Shown piece by piece: positions 56,010 through 64,000 of a stretch of 64,000 bases of DNA (the first letter of the stretch is position 1; every line of letters begins with the position of its first letter). The notes beneath the pieces were generated by a model. It made no database searches. It was not told the DNA's origin and saw only the letters and a program-made list of their open reading frames with translations. The DNA is from Halanaerobiales bacterium (GTDB taxonomy: Bacteria > Bacillota > Halanaerobiia > Halanaerobiales > DTU029). The stretch covers positions 62,001 to 126,000 of the forward strand of contig JARRCS010000003.1 of NCBI GenBank assembly GCA_029981855.1. Reading direction: 5' to 3'. A program made the position numbers and the translations under genes.

Positions 56010-56196
56010 TTATTTTAATATATATATTATATATTTATAAGAAAAATCCTGCAAAATTTTTTTAAAAAAAACAAAAAGTTTTCCTCTATATTTTGACCAA
56101 TTTTTGGTATACTTTAAAAGTCTAATAAATTTTTAAAAAAAAATTTATTGTTTTATGAAGGATTTTTAGAAAAGACGAAGAATATAAAAATATATA

Positions 56197-56229
56197 GAAC
56201 ATTGTTCAAAAATAAATTATATATTGTTC
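56197..56229. promoter_or_regulatory. Operator-like half-site pair, TRAP side
   Basis: The palindrome GAACATTGTTC (56197-56207) and a second TTGTTC (56224-56229) are again 22 bp apart, in the inverse orientation to the first pair. An IclR-family gene in this cluster (60835) is a candidate binder. Confidence 0.4.
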
Positions 56230-56422
56230 TACTATATTTAACAGGGATGATTTAAAAATGGTAATGACATCGAAGAAAAGATGTTAAAGTTAGGGGGTGA
56301 TGAAAAAATAGAGCATACTAAATGTTAAACGAGGTGGTTGGTTCTGGAATATTTAACTAAAGACTTTAGCTTTAAGGACTGAATTAATGTAAAAATTAAA
56401 ATTAAAAACAGGAGGGTTATAA

Positions 56423-57469
56423 ATGAAAAAAGGTTTAATAATTACGCTAACTTTATGTCTTGGTTTATTAAGTAGTCTGGCATTTATTGTCTCTGCAGCT
56501 GATGCTCCGATTGTTATTAAGTTTGCTCACTCTTCTCCAGTTGATCCTTACGAACAGCCTACCAGTGCTGAAGCAGCGGTATTCGAATATCTGGTTAATA
56601 AATTAACTGCTGGAAGAGTACAAGTAAAGAGTTATCCGAATAGCTCATTAGGAGACCAGGTAGCTACATTGCAACAGACTAGAAAAGGAACAATTGAAAT
56701 GACAAATGTTGCCAGTGGAGTTCTGGCAAGTGCTATGTATGAACCCCTTTCCCTGTTTGATATTCCCTATCTGTTTAAATCCACAGCAGTGGCTTGGGAA
56801 CTTACTAGACTGGACAACCCCTTTACTAAAAGAGTGGTGGAAGAAGTCAGGGAAAAAACAGGTTTAAGAATTATTGGTATTCAGCCTATGGGTTTCAGAC
56901 ACTTTACTAATGATGTAAGACCGATTAAAGAACCTAAAGATCTGAAAGGTCTAAAAATCCGTACAATGCAGGTTAAACCCCATATCAAAATGGTTGAAGC
57001 AATGGGTGGTCTACCCACTCCTATTCCTTTCTCTGAACTCTATACCAGCCTACAGACCGGTGTAGTAGATGGGCAAGAAAATGCTACAATGAATATCATG
57101 GCTCAGCACTTTGATGAAGTTCAAAAATATATGACCCTTGATGGCCATGTCTTACTCTTAGCTATTACTATGGTCAATGATAAATGGTTCAGTAGCTTAC
57201 CCGAAGATATTCAGGCCAAGATTCTTGAAGCTGAAGACGGCGCCCGTACTGCAGCAACCGGGTTAAACTTTATTAAAGATGCTACCGGTTTAAAGGAATT
57301 GAAGAAAAGAGGAATGGAAATCTATTCACCAACAGCAGAAGAAATGAATAAATTTAAAGAAGCAACCCAGAAACCGGTAATTGAGTATCTGAAAGGAAAG
57401 ATTGATCAAGAATACTTCGATCTATTATTTGCTGAGATTGAAAAGATTGAAACCAAGTTAGGTTACTAA
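56423..57469 (+). CDS. dctP: TRAP transporter solute-binding protein DctP
   Basis: Extracytoplasmic receptor of a tripartite TRAP transporter. The 348 residues start with a signal peptide (KKGLIITLTLCLGLLSS, then the A-rich cleavage region VSAADAP). The conserved fold follows: IKFAHSSPVDPYEQP, FDIPYLFKS, LKGLKIRTMQVKPH (arginine that binds the substrate carboxylate) and ELYTSLQTGVVDGQEN. No lipobox cysteine is present. ATG 56423 has AGGAGGG upstream. A strong hairpin between dctP and dctQ probably makes the receptor more abundant than the membrane parts. Confidence 0.93.
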   Translation: MKKGLIITLTLCLGLLSSLAFIVSAADAPIVIKFAHSSPVDPYEQPTSAEAAVFEYLVNKLTAGRVQVKSYPNSSLGDQVATLQQTRKGTIEMTNVASGVLASAMYEPLSLFDIPYLFKSTAVAWELTRLDNPFTKRVVEEVREKTGLRIIGIQPMGFRHFTNDVRPIKEPKDLKGLKIRTMQVKPHIKMVEAMGGLPTPIPFSELYTSLQTGVVDGQENATMNIMAQHFDEVQKYMTLDGHVLLLAITMVNDKWFSSLPEDIQAKILEAEDGARTAATGLNFIKDATGLKELKKRGMEIYSPTAEEMNKFKEATQKPVIEYLKGKIDQEYFDLLFAEIEKIETKLGY

Positions 57470-57482
57470 ATATCAAAATAGA

Positions 57483-57520
57483 TAACAGGAAAGGTATATA
57501 ACTATATACCTTTCCTGTTA
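57483..57520 (+). terminator. 17-bp perfect stem-loop between dctP and dctQ
   Basis: TAACAGGAAAGGTATAT (57483-57499) pairs fully with ATATACCTTTCCTGTTA (57504-57520) over AACT. Only TACTTTAGC follows, so it more likely protects the dctP message or ends transcription partially. Confidence 0.6.
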
Positions 57521-57603
57521 TACTTTAGCATTAAAAGTAGTATTGAAATTAGATCATGATACTTATGTTTTTAGATTATATTTGTTTTGAGAGGGAGGAT
57601 TTT

Positions 57604-58107
57604 ATGGTTTTATTAGAAAAGGTCAGGGATTTTCTCTTCAAAGTCATTGAAAAAACGCTAATCCCCTTAGTTGCCTTAGTTTTTATTTTGATATTTTTAC
57701 AGGTTCTATTCAGGTATGTTTTTAACTTTTCCCTTTTCTGGATCCAGGAAACTGTATTGTTTTTAATGGCCTATGTGGCTTTTCTTGCTGCAGCCAATGG
57801 CATCCATGAGGACTCCCACCCAAAAATGCGGTTTTTATTAGCAATACTCCCGGAGAAGATTAGATTATTTCTCCATCTAATTATTAATCTGCTTATAATC
57901 TGGTTTGCTCTAGTATTTGCAGTTGAAGGTTATAAACTGGCTATTTTTTCTATACCAATAAAAACTTCCGGTTTAGGTATTTCCTTATTCTGGCCATATC
58001 TCGCTATGCCTTTAGGTGGAGGATTAATGAGTATTACTGCTATTATTGATACGATAATGATGATTGTCAAAAGGGAGATACCTTTTGCTACCCAGGAATT
58101 GGAATGA
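57604..58107 (+). CDS. dctQ: TRAP transporter small membrane subunit DctQ
   Basis: A four-helix membrane protein of 167 residues that bridges receptor and channel in TRAP transport. Features include FRYVFNFSLFWIQETVLFL and GIHEDSHPKMRFLLAILP, typical of DctQ. ATG 57604 follows GGGAGG; the frame opens earlier, at 57556, without a site. dctM follows after about 30 bp. Confidence 0.9.
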   Translation: MVLLEKVRDFLFKVIEKTLIPLVALVFILIFLQVLFRYVFNFSLFWIQETVLFLMAYVAFLAAANGIHEDSHPKMRFLLAILPEKIRLFLHLIINLLIIWFALVFAVEGYKLAIFSIPIKTSGLGISLFWPYLAMPLGGGLMSITAIIDTIMMIVKREIPFATQELE

Positions 58108-58139
58108 GAAATATTAAAGGAAATTAGAGGAGGATTTTG

Positions 58140-59426
58140 ATGGAACCAGTAACCATAATGTTAATTCTTTTTTTTGTCTTTCTCATTACAGGAGTCCCCT
58201 TGGCGTTTAATATGGGGATTTCCAGCTTAATATACTTTATTTTAACGAATCAGGATTTATCAACGATCCCCAGTATGATGTTTGATGGAACAAAGACTAT
58301 CGTCTTTCTCGCTATTCCCCTCTTTATGCTGGCAGGACAAATAATGAATGAGACCGGGGTTACCGATAGAATAATTAAATTTGCCAATTCCCTGGTGGGA
58401 CATTATCGGGGTGGACTGGCTCAGGTAAATGTTGTGGCAAGTATGCTTTTTGCCGGAACTTCAGGTTCAGCCCTGGCAGATATTTCTGGTCTGGGGTCTA
58501 TTTTGATACCTGCAATGGAGAAATCAGGATATGACAGAGACTTTAGTGCCGGTGTTACCGCCTCTTCTGCCATTCAGGGGCCAATTATTCCGCCCAGTAT
58601 ACCGATGGTTATTTTTGGTGCCATTACGAGTGTCTCTATTGGGGCCTTATTAATTGGGGGTTTAGTGCCCGGGGTTTTAATTGGGATCAGTGATATGATT
58701 GTCGTATATTTTATTTCTAAAAAGAGGGGATTCCCTGTAAATTCTGCCAAGCCAACTTTGAAAGAGATTTTTATAAACTTCAAGGCAGCCTTTGGGGCGG
58801 TTTTGATGCCGGTAATAATTATGGGGGGAATTTTAACCGGTGTTTTTACACCCACCGAAGCAGCGGGTATTGGAGTTGCATATGCAATTTTTATCAGTTT
58901 CATACTTTACTCTTCTCTCGGGAAGGAGAAGGCAAAAAATATTTTGATAGAGGTAGGTAAACTATCAGCTGTTATTTACATGTTAATTGCTACTGCTAGT
59001 GTTTTTAGCTGGATCTTAGCTCTGGAAAGCATTCCACAAATTCTAGTAAACATTGTTTCAAATGTTACTACTAATCCCTATGGAATTATGTTCATTATTA
59101 ATGTTTTGCTTTTGATATGGGGATTTTGGATGGATACAACTCCGGCAATAATCCTTTTAGGCCCAATCTTAACTCCCTTGGCTCAGAGTATTGGCGTTCA
59201 TCCAGTACACTTTGGGGTTGTTATGGTCACTAATCTTGTTATTGGATTAATAACACCTCCATATGGGGTAGCTCTCTTTATGACCTCAATTGTTGGAAAG
59301 ATTTCCCTGGAAAGGTTGTCTAAAGCTATTGTACCATACTTCTTGATTAATCTGATAGTACTTGGTTTAATTACCTATATCCCCGATTTAATTCTCTTTT
59401 TACCAAGGCTCTTTGGCTTAATCTAG
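58140..59426 (+). CDS. dctM: TRAP transporter large membrane subunit DctM
   Basis: The sodium-driven channel subunit, 428 residues with about 12 helices. Typical stretches are FLAIPLFMLAGQIMNETGVT, MLFAGTSGSALADISGLGSI, GPIIPPSIPMVIFG and LGPILTPLAQSIGVHPVHFG. ATG 58140 has GAGGAGG upstream; the TTG just before it is less well placed. It completes the transporter, and the LarA-like gene follows 16 bp later. Confidence 0.94.
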   Translation: MEPVTIMLILFFVFLITGVPLAFNMGISSLIYFILTNQDLSTIPSMMFDGTKTIVFLAIPLFMLAGQIMNETGVTDRIIKFANSLVGHYRGGLAQVNVVASMLFAGTSGSALADISGLGSILIPAMEKSGYDRDFSAGVTASSAIQGPIIPPSIPMVIFGAITSVSIGALLIGGLVPGVLIGISDMIVVYFISKKRGFPVNSAKPTLKEIFINFKAAFGAVLMPVIIMGGILTGVFTPTEAAGIGVAYAIFISFILYSSLGKEKAKNILIEVGKLSAVIYMLIATASVFSWILALESIPQILVNIVSNVTTNPYGIMFIINVLLLIWGFWMDTTPAIILLGPILTPLAQSIGVHPVHFGVVMVTNLVIGLITPPYGVALFMTSIVGKISLERLSKAIVPYFLINLIVLGLITYIPDLILFLPRLFGLI

Positions 59427-59442
59427 AAAGGAAATGACATAA

Positions 59443-60720
59443 ATGATTGTCGAGATTCCTTATGGAAAAGAAAAGGAAAAAATTCAATTACCACAGGAGA
59501 GAATAATTGATATTTTAGAGCCATTAGCAGGGGAAGAGGTTGAGAATTTAAATGAAGTAATAAAAGAATCTCTTCAAGAGCCGGTTGGTTGTCCGCCATT
59601 AAAGGAGCTAATTAAAATAGATTCAAAAATAGTAATTATTATTGATGACATTACAAGGCCTACTCCGACCAGGAAAATCCTCCTCCCTGTTCTGGAAGTT
59701 TTAGAAGAAAAGGGGGTTTTACCCGGGAATATAAGGATTATCATTGCCCTGGGCAAACACAGAAAAATGACCAGGAAAGAACAGGAGGATCTTCTCGGTA
59801 GGGATATTTGTGAGAGATATATTGTGGAGAATCATGAAGCCCGTAATCCCGACTCATTAATTGACCTGGGTCGGACTTCCTTCGGTACCCCGGTTAAGTT
59901 AAATAAGCAGGTTTATCAGGCCGATCTCAGGATCTTAACCGGTTTAATTAAACCGCATAATCTCGCCGGTTATTCTGGTGGTGGCAAATCGATCCTACCG
60001 GGAGTCTGTGGATTGGAAACTGTTAATAGCAACCATGGATTCCGCTCTACCGCTCACCCCCGTTCCGGTCTGGGTATGATTAAGGGCAATCCCATCCGGG
60101 AAGATATTGAAGAGGTCTTAGGGCTAATTGGGCCAAGTTTTATCGTTAATGTAGTTCTCGATTACCGGGAAAGGATCTGCCAGGTTGTAGCCGGGGATGT
60201 AATTGAAGCCCATCGGGTAGGAGTAAGGTTTTTAGATAGGCTCGTTAAGAGGAAGGTCAGTATGCCGGCTGATATCTGTATCTGTGGTACACCTCATCCG
60301 GTCGACCTTAGCTTTTATCAGATGTTAAACTCTGTTGGAGCCCCTTACCGGCTAGCAAAACCAATAATTAACCCCGGAGGGACAATTATAGTTGCCGGAA
60401 AGGCTGTAGAGGGTATCAGCGATGGGGATTTTTATGAAAAGCTGAAAAATAACGATAGAAGGGATTTATGGAATAAGCTGGAGCAGGAAACCCTGGAGAG
60501 TGAAGATAGACAGGCTTTACAGGTCTTCCTGCAAGGGGCTTTAAATTATAAGATTGTAGTGGTTTCGGAAAGTGAACATGAACAATTATTTAGAGATATG
60601 GGTATTGATTTTTTCTCCGATTTACAGTTAGCTGTTGAGCAGGTGATGAAGGATTATCGAAATAAAGAGAACATTATAGTTATGCCTTATGCACCTTATC
60701 TAATTCCTCATTTAAAGTAA
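59443..60720 (+). CDS. larA: LarA-family (DUF2088) lactate racemase-like protein
   Basis: A 425-residue protein of the nickel-pincer lactate racemase family. It shows IIDDITRPTPTRKILLPVL, ALGKHRKMTRKE (histidine), LTGLIKPHNLAGYSGGGKSI and PGVCGLETVNSNHG, all typical of LarA. The family also contains racemases of other 2-hydroxy acids, so the substrate need not be lactate. Position in a TRAP cluster with a DapA-like aldolase and a dehydrogenase suggests an imported hydroxy acid is epimerised before oxidation. Maturation genes larB, larC and larE are not in the window. Confidence 0.82.
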   Translation: MIVEIPYGKEKEKIQLPQERIIDILEPLAGEEVENLNEVIKESLQEPVGCPPLKELIKIDSKIVIIIDDITRPTPTRKILLPVLEVLEEKGVLPGNIRIIIALGKHRKMTRKEQEDLLGRDICERYIVENHEARNPDSLIDLGRTSFGTPVKLNKQVYQADLRILTGLIKPHNLAGYSGGGKSILPGVCGLETVNSNHGFRSTAHPRSGLGMIKGNPIREDIEEVLGLIGPSFIVNVVLDYRERICQVVAGDVIEAHRVGVRFLDRLVKRKVSMPADICICGTPHPVDLSFYQMLNSVGAPYRLAKPIINPGGTIIVAGKAVEGISDGDFYEKLKNNDRRDLWNKLEQETLESEDRQALQVFLQGALNYKIVVVSESEHEQLFRDMGIDFFSDLQLAVEQVMKDYRNKENIIVMPYAPYLIPHLK

Positions 60721-60834
60721 AGGTTATTAAACTGATTAATTATTAATTTAGGTAATATTAAAGAGGAGAGGGACCGGGTATGTTGAATAAGTAAAATAAG
60801 TTAATAAGATTAAATCATAGAAGGGGTGTTAGAT

Positions 60835-61599
60835 ATGGGTAGTAAAATTATTCAATCAATAGACCGGGCCTTACAGGTCCTCGAGCTGTTTACTATGGAG
60901 AAACCCGAATGGGGGGTAACAGAGATTAGCCAGGCTTTAAACCTTTACAAGAGTTCGGTTCATAATATCCTTTCGACTTTAGAAGAAAGGGAATTTATTA
61001 AAAAGGATCCTATCAGTGAAAAGTATCGTCTGGGGATAAAATTCCTTTTGTTAGGGAATATAGTCGACCAGCAGATAGATGTAAAACAGGAGGCAATTCC
61101 TTATATAGGCAAACTGGTTAAGGAGTTTAATGAGACTGTTCACCTGGGAATTCTGGATGGCAACGAGGTCTTATCTATCGACCAGGAGGACTCGCGTCAG
61201 AGCCTGCGTTCACATATTAATGTAGGTCAGCGGGCACCCCTTTACTGTACGGCTGTTGGTAAGGCTCTTTTGGCCTATCAACCCAAGGATAAGGTTTCCT
61301 CTGTCATTAAGGAGACAGGTTTAAAACGTTATACCGAAAATACCATTACTGATCCGGAAGAGCTAAAAGAGGAGTTGAAAAAGATCAGGGAGCAGGGATA
61401 TGCTGTTGATAATATCGAGCATGATGAAGGAGTTCGCTGTGTTGCTGCCCCGATCAGGGACTATACCGGGGAAGTTATTGCTTCATTGAGTGTCTCCGGA
61501 CCGGCCTCTCGGATCAACGAGAAGAGTATCCCTGTGATTGCCAAGCGAGTTAAGGAATACTGTCAGGAAATTTCCAAAAAGATGGGATATATTACCTAA
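60835..61599 (+). CDS. IclR-family transcriptional regulator
   Basis: A 254-residue regulator. The N-terminal winged helix reads IIQSIDRALQVLELF, then GVTEISQALNLYKSSVHNIL. The C-terminal IclR effector domain includes RAPLYCTAVGKALLAY, EQGYAVDNIEHDEGVRCVAAPI and SLSVSGPASRI. Such proteins usually control adjacent genes for aromatic, hydroxy or keto acids. ATG 60835 has AAGGGGTG upstream. The likely targets are the TRAP and aldolase promoters at 56 kb, where paired half-sites occur. No matching half-site was found before its own gene. Confidence 0.92.
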   Translation: MGSKIIQSIDRALQVLELFTMEKPEWGVTEISQALNLYKSSVHNILSTLEEREFIKKDPISEKYRLGIKFLLLGNIVDQQIDVKQEAIPYIGKLVKEFNETVHLGILDGNEVLSIDQEDSRQSLRSHINVGQRAPLYCTAVGKALLAYQPKDKVSSVIKETGLKRYTENTITDPEELKEELKKIREQGYAVDNIEHDEGVRCVAAPIRDYTGEVIASLSVSGPASRINEKSIPVIAKRVKEYCQEISKKMGYIT

Positions 61600-61729
61600 A
61601 AAGACTCAAATAAACCTTCTTTTGTTGGTAAATAGTCATTAAAGATCTCCGTCTAGTAAAATGGATTTTACAGGAAAGAGCTTTTATTAATAGTAGTTAA
61701 ACAAATTTTGCCGGAGGTGGAAGAAGACA

Positions 61730-62860
61730 ATGAAGATAGATATAAACTACTCGTTTGAACGAATTGACAGAAACAGAAAGAGGATAGCCGCCTGGAAGAA
61801 CTGGGAGTATGTAGATAGGGTTCCGGTTGTCCTGGGGGTGGAGTGTAGATTGCCATTACGGAAGCGTGGGGTTAGCTTTAAGGAGTATTTTGCTAGCCCG
61901 GAAAAGCAGTTTATGCACCAATTATTAAATTATAAATGGATCTTAGAGAACATTGATGATGACCGTTTGACAGATACGGTGCTGGTGATAAAGCCAGATT
62001 TCCAGAATGTTTTATTTGCCGGGGGATTCGGTGCTAAGATCGGCTGGTTTGATGATTCTCCACCACGCTGTACCCCGGTTATTAATAAACCGGAGGATAT
62101 TAACAAATTAAAGGTTCCTTCTTCCAAAGATCATTTATGGGGTACCTATTATGAATGGTATAAAAGAATGCAGGAATTAAAAGATGATATTGAATTATCA
62201 TTTAATGGTGTTCCGGGTGAAGTTGTGGTTACTATGGGGCCCGGTGTTACTAATTTATTTTCTACAGCAGTGGAATTGGCAGGTGATAATTTTTATTTAT
62301 GGCTCAGCACCAATCCCAAAGAATGTCATCGGTTACTGGAGATAATTATGGAAGGGATTATTAACTTTGAAAGGTTCAGGAGAGAAAACTCACCGGATAT
62401 TGACTTCCATTTGGTAGGAGAGGATGCCGCCCAGTTAATCTCCCGGGATATGTTCAGAGAATTTGCAGTTCCATATTTAAAGAATATCTATGAAGAATTT
62501 CCTGGTGAACGGCAGCTCCATATGTGTGGTCAGTCCAAACATTTACATGAAATTATAATTGAAGAGTTGGAAATTGATTATTTTAATGGACTTGGTAGAG
62601 ATGTTCCTCCGGAGGAAGCTGCCAAGACACTGGGAGGCAAGGTAAGGATCTCCGGTAATGTCGACCCGATGATAGTAGAATCCGGGAGCGAAGAGGAGAT
62701 CAGAGGGGAGATTAGAAAAGCCCTTGAGTATTTTGCGCCCCTGGGTGGATATATGTTACAGGATGGCTATAATCTCACGCCTGACACACCGCTGGAGAAT
62801 ATCAATCTTTTTATGGATGAGGCTAAAAAATACGGTCTACCAAAGGTAACAGTTTCATAA
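61730..62860 (+). CDS. Uroporphyrinogen decarboxylase (URO-D)-like / methyltransferase-fold protein
   Basis: A 376-residue member of the URO-D superfamily. The N-terminus RNRKRIAAWKNWEYVDRVPV is the usual opening of clostridial URO-D-like proteins. Near the end come QLHMCGQSKHLHEII, LGGKVRISGNVDPMIV and GYMLQDGYNLTPDTPLENI. The histidine/cysteine in HMCGQ suggests a zinc site as in MtaA/CmuA methyltransferases rather than true HemE, whose GARTDAW-type tail motif I do not see. In this catabolic cluster a methyl-transfer or lyase role is more likely than heme synthesis, but no substrate can be named. GGAGG precedes ATG 61730. Confidence 0.78.
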   Translation: MKIDINYSFERIDRNRKRIAAWKNWEYVDRVPVVLGVECRLPLRKRGVSFKEYFASPEKQFMHQLLNYKWILENIDDDRLTDTVLVIKPDFQNVLFAGGFGAKIGWFDDSPPRCTPVINKPEDINKLKVPSSKDHLWGTYYEWYKRMQELKDDIELSFNGVPGEVVVTMGPGVTNLFSTAVELAGDNFYLWLSTNPKECHRLLEIIMEGIINFERFRRENSPDIDFHLVGEDAAQLISRDMFREFAVPYLKNIYEEFPGERQLHMCGQSKHLHEIIIEELEIDYFNGLGRDVPPEEAAKTLGGKVRISGNVDPMIVESGSEEEIRGEIRKALEYFAPLGGYMLQDGYNLTPDTPLENINLFMDEAKKYGLPKVTVS

Positions 62861-62888
62861 AAGAATAAATTACAGGAGGTTAAAACAG

Positions 62889-63992
62889 ATGGAAAAAGGT
62901 CTTGTTAATCCTTATCTACAGGCCGCTCCGGCTCACTATCTCAATGAAGAGGGGATTATGGAAAAGAGCGGCGAGTATATCTCAGAATTGGGTAACAGGG
63001 TTCTAATCAGCGGAGGTGTCAAAGCCCTTAAATCGGTTGAAGAGAAACTCACTTCTTCTCTGGACAGTTCCGGTCTTGCCTGGGAGAAACACGTCTTCAG
63101 GGGGGAGTGTAGTGAAAAGAATGTTTCTTTAATTATTGAGAAAGCGGAGGCCTTTTCCGCTGATGTTTTGGTTGGTGTAGGTGGAGGAAAATCCCTCGAT
63201 TGTGCCAAAGCTGCAGCTGAGGAGTGTGGGATTCCGATTGTTACTATACCGACTATTGCCGCTACCTGTGCTGCAACAACACCCGTTTCAATCATCTATA
63301 ATGAGCAGGGGGAATATGAACGGGATTATTTCCTGACCACAAACCCCGATTTAGTACTAGTTGATCCGGAGGTTATTGCTAAAGCCCCGGTAAAATACCT
63401 TATCGCTGGTATCTTTGACGCCCTTTCCAAATGGTATGAGGGGAGGGCAGCTGTTAAGAATATTAAAAACCCGGATATTTTTACCGCTTCTGCCATTAAA
63501 CTGGCGGAACTGCTCAACAACAGGATGACTGAAGAGGCCCTGGAGGCGGTTGAACTGGTTAAAGAGAATAAAACTGGTAATGCCTTGATCGATGTTATCG
63601 ATTTAAATATCTATTTAACCGGGGCAATTCAGAGTCTGGGACAAAAAACATGCCGTAATGCTGCCGGCCATGCAATCCATAACGGCTTAACCATTATGAA
63701 AGAGAGTCACGAATTATTACATGGTATTAAGGTCGGGTATGGTATTATCGTCCAGTTATTGATAGAAGACTTACCGGAGGAAGAGATTAGAGAGGTAGTC
63801 TCCTTCTTTAGAGAGTTAGGTCTAGAGCCCTCCCTGAAAGGCTTGAATCTCCCCTATAACAGGGAAGTAATTCAGGCGGTAGCTAAAAAAGCGGTAGTTG
63901 ACCCGGTCATGCAGTTTATGCCCTTTAAGGTTACGGAAGAGATGGTAATTTCGGCAATTGAGAAACTGGAAGAGAATATTGATAATTACTAA
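62889..63992 (+). CDS. Glycerol dehydrogenase-like iron/zinc alcohol dehydrogenase
   Basis: A 367-residue member of the GldA branch of metal-dependent alcohol dehydrogenases. The NAD motif is VGVGGGKSLDCAKAAAE, then IPTIAATCAATTPVSIIY. The metal ligands are Asp in GIFDALSKW and histidines in NAAGHAIHNG and ELLHGIKVGYG. The substrate may be a 2-hydroxy acid or polyol delivered by the TRAP system. AGGAGG precedes ATG 62889, 28 bp after the URO-D-like gene, so both are in one unit. The window ends just after the stop; the operon may continue. Confidence 0.88.
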   Translation: MEKGLVNPYLQAAPAHYLNEEGIMEKSGEYISELGNRVLISGGVKALKSVEEKLTSSLDSSGLAWEKHVFRGECSEKNVSLIIEKAEAFSADVLVGVGGGKSLDCAKAAAEECGIPIVTIPTIAATCAATTPVSIIYNEQGEYERDYFLTTNPDLVLVDPEVIAKAPVKYLIAGIFDALSKWYEGRAAVKNIKNPDIFTASAIKLAELLNNRMTEEALEAVELVKENKTGNALIDVIDLNIYLTGAIQSLGQKTCRNAAGHAIHNGLTIMKESHELLHGIKVGYGIIVQLLIEDLPEEEIREVVSFFRELGLEPSLKGLNLPYNREVIQAVAKKAVVDPVMQFMPFKVTEEMVISAIEKLEENIDNY

Positions 63993-64000
63993 AAGAGTAT

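Larger units (their letters stand above)
55873..56422. other. Divergent regulatory region between aldolase and TRAP genes
   Basis: This 550-bp AT-rich gap has no credible gene. It contains four GAACA/TTGTTC half-sites in two pairs (55978-56009 and 56197-56229) and the leader of the TRAP operon. A clear sigma-A promoter on the plus strand could not be picked out. Confidence 0.5.

Overview
The window looks like chromosomal DNA of an anaerobic, spore-forming, low-to-moderate-GC member of the Bacillota, perhaps Halanaerobiales or a related clostridial line. Support for this: two spore-coat-type genes, Rex, a [FeFe]-hydrogenase remnant beside a SpoIIE-type phosphatase, a tungsten-type aldehyde:ferredoxin oxidoreductase, TRAP transport, strong AGGAGG/GGGGGG ribosome-binding sites and a clostridial-type CRISPR repeat. 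The taxon is inferred from gene content only.

Layout. 1-1.6 kb: end of a SpoIIE-type phosphatase gene, then rex between the broken 3' ends of two fermentative enzymes (hydrogenase and iron-containing alcohol dehydrogenase); the two halves of a dispersed repeat bracket this block. 1.7-7 kb: an AprAB-like flavoprotein/ferredoxin pair, a PrsW-type membrane protease, a COG2509 FAD enzyme and an endonuclease-III-like glycosylase. 7-15 kb: a small unknown gene, tRNA-Pro(CGG) and a histidine operon hisZGDBHAF-I behind a consensus promoter. 14.7-16.3 kb (minus strand): two coat-type proteins and a membrane protein. 16.4-24.4 kb: pcrA, ligA, a small membrane protein and gatCAB. 24.4-27.9 kb: a hydrogenase-regulator-like ACT protein between two long inverted repeats, then an ArsR regulator and a four-domain CoA-disulfide reductase/rhodanese/TusA/DsrE fusion.

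28-40.6 kb is a DNA-repair region. A tightly overlapped operon (YhaO-like nuclease, YhaN-like ATPase, AddB-like and AddA-like helicase/nucleases) and a second operon (radical SAM DNA repair protein plus its TIGR03915 partner) each start from an almost identical 66-bp promoter carrying a LexA-like palindrome. A two-repeat CRISPR remnant and an isolated GC-rich hairpin lie between them.

41-54 kb is a long co-directional catabolic operon: M19 dipeptidase, aldehyde ferredoxin oxidoreductase, Asp/Glu/hydantoin racemase, secreted protein, 36-residue membrane peptide, sodium:solute symporter, enolase-superfamily epimerase, amidohydrolase, two nitroreductases and an MFS transporter. A good sigma-54 promoter precedes it and a convergent PrpR-type sigma-54 activator gene closes it. 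54-64 kb: a GntR regulator, a divergent DapA-like aldolase and a TRAP transporter/LarA/IclR/UroD-like/glycerol-dehydrogenase-like cluster, probably for a hydroxy- or keto-acid, with paired operator-like half-sites between the divergent genes.

Most notable observations: the shared repair promoter, several genes whose strong Shine-Dalgarno faces an ATA codon instead of a normal start, the dispersed repeat family that bounds gene remnants, and the 22-bp-spaced half-sites at 56 kb.
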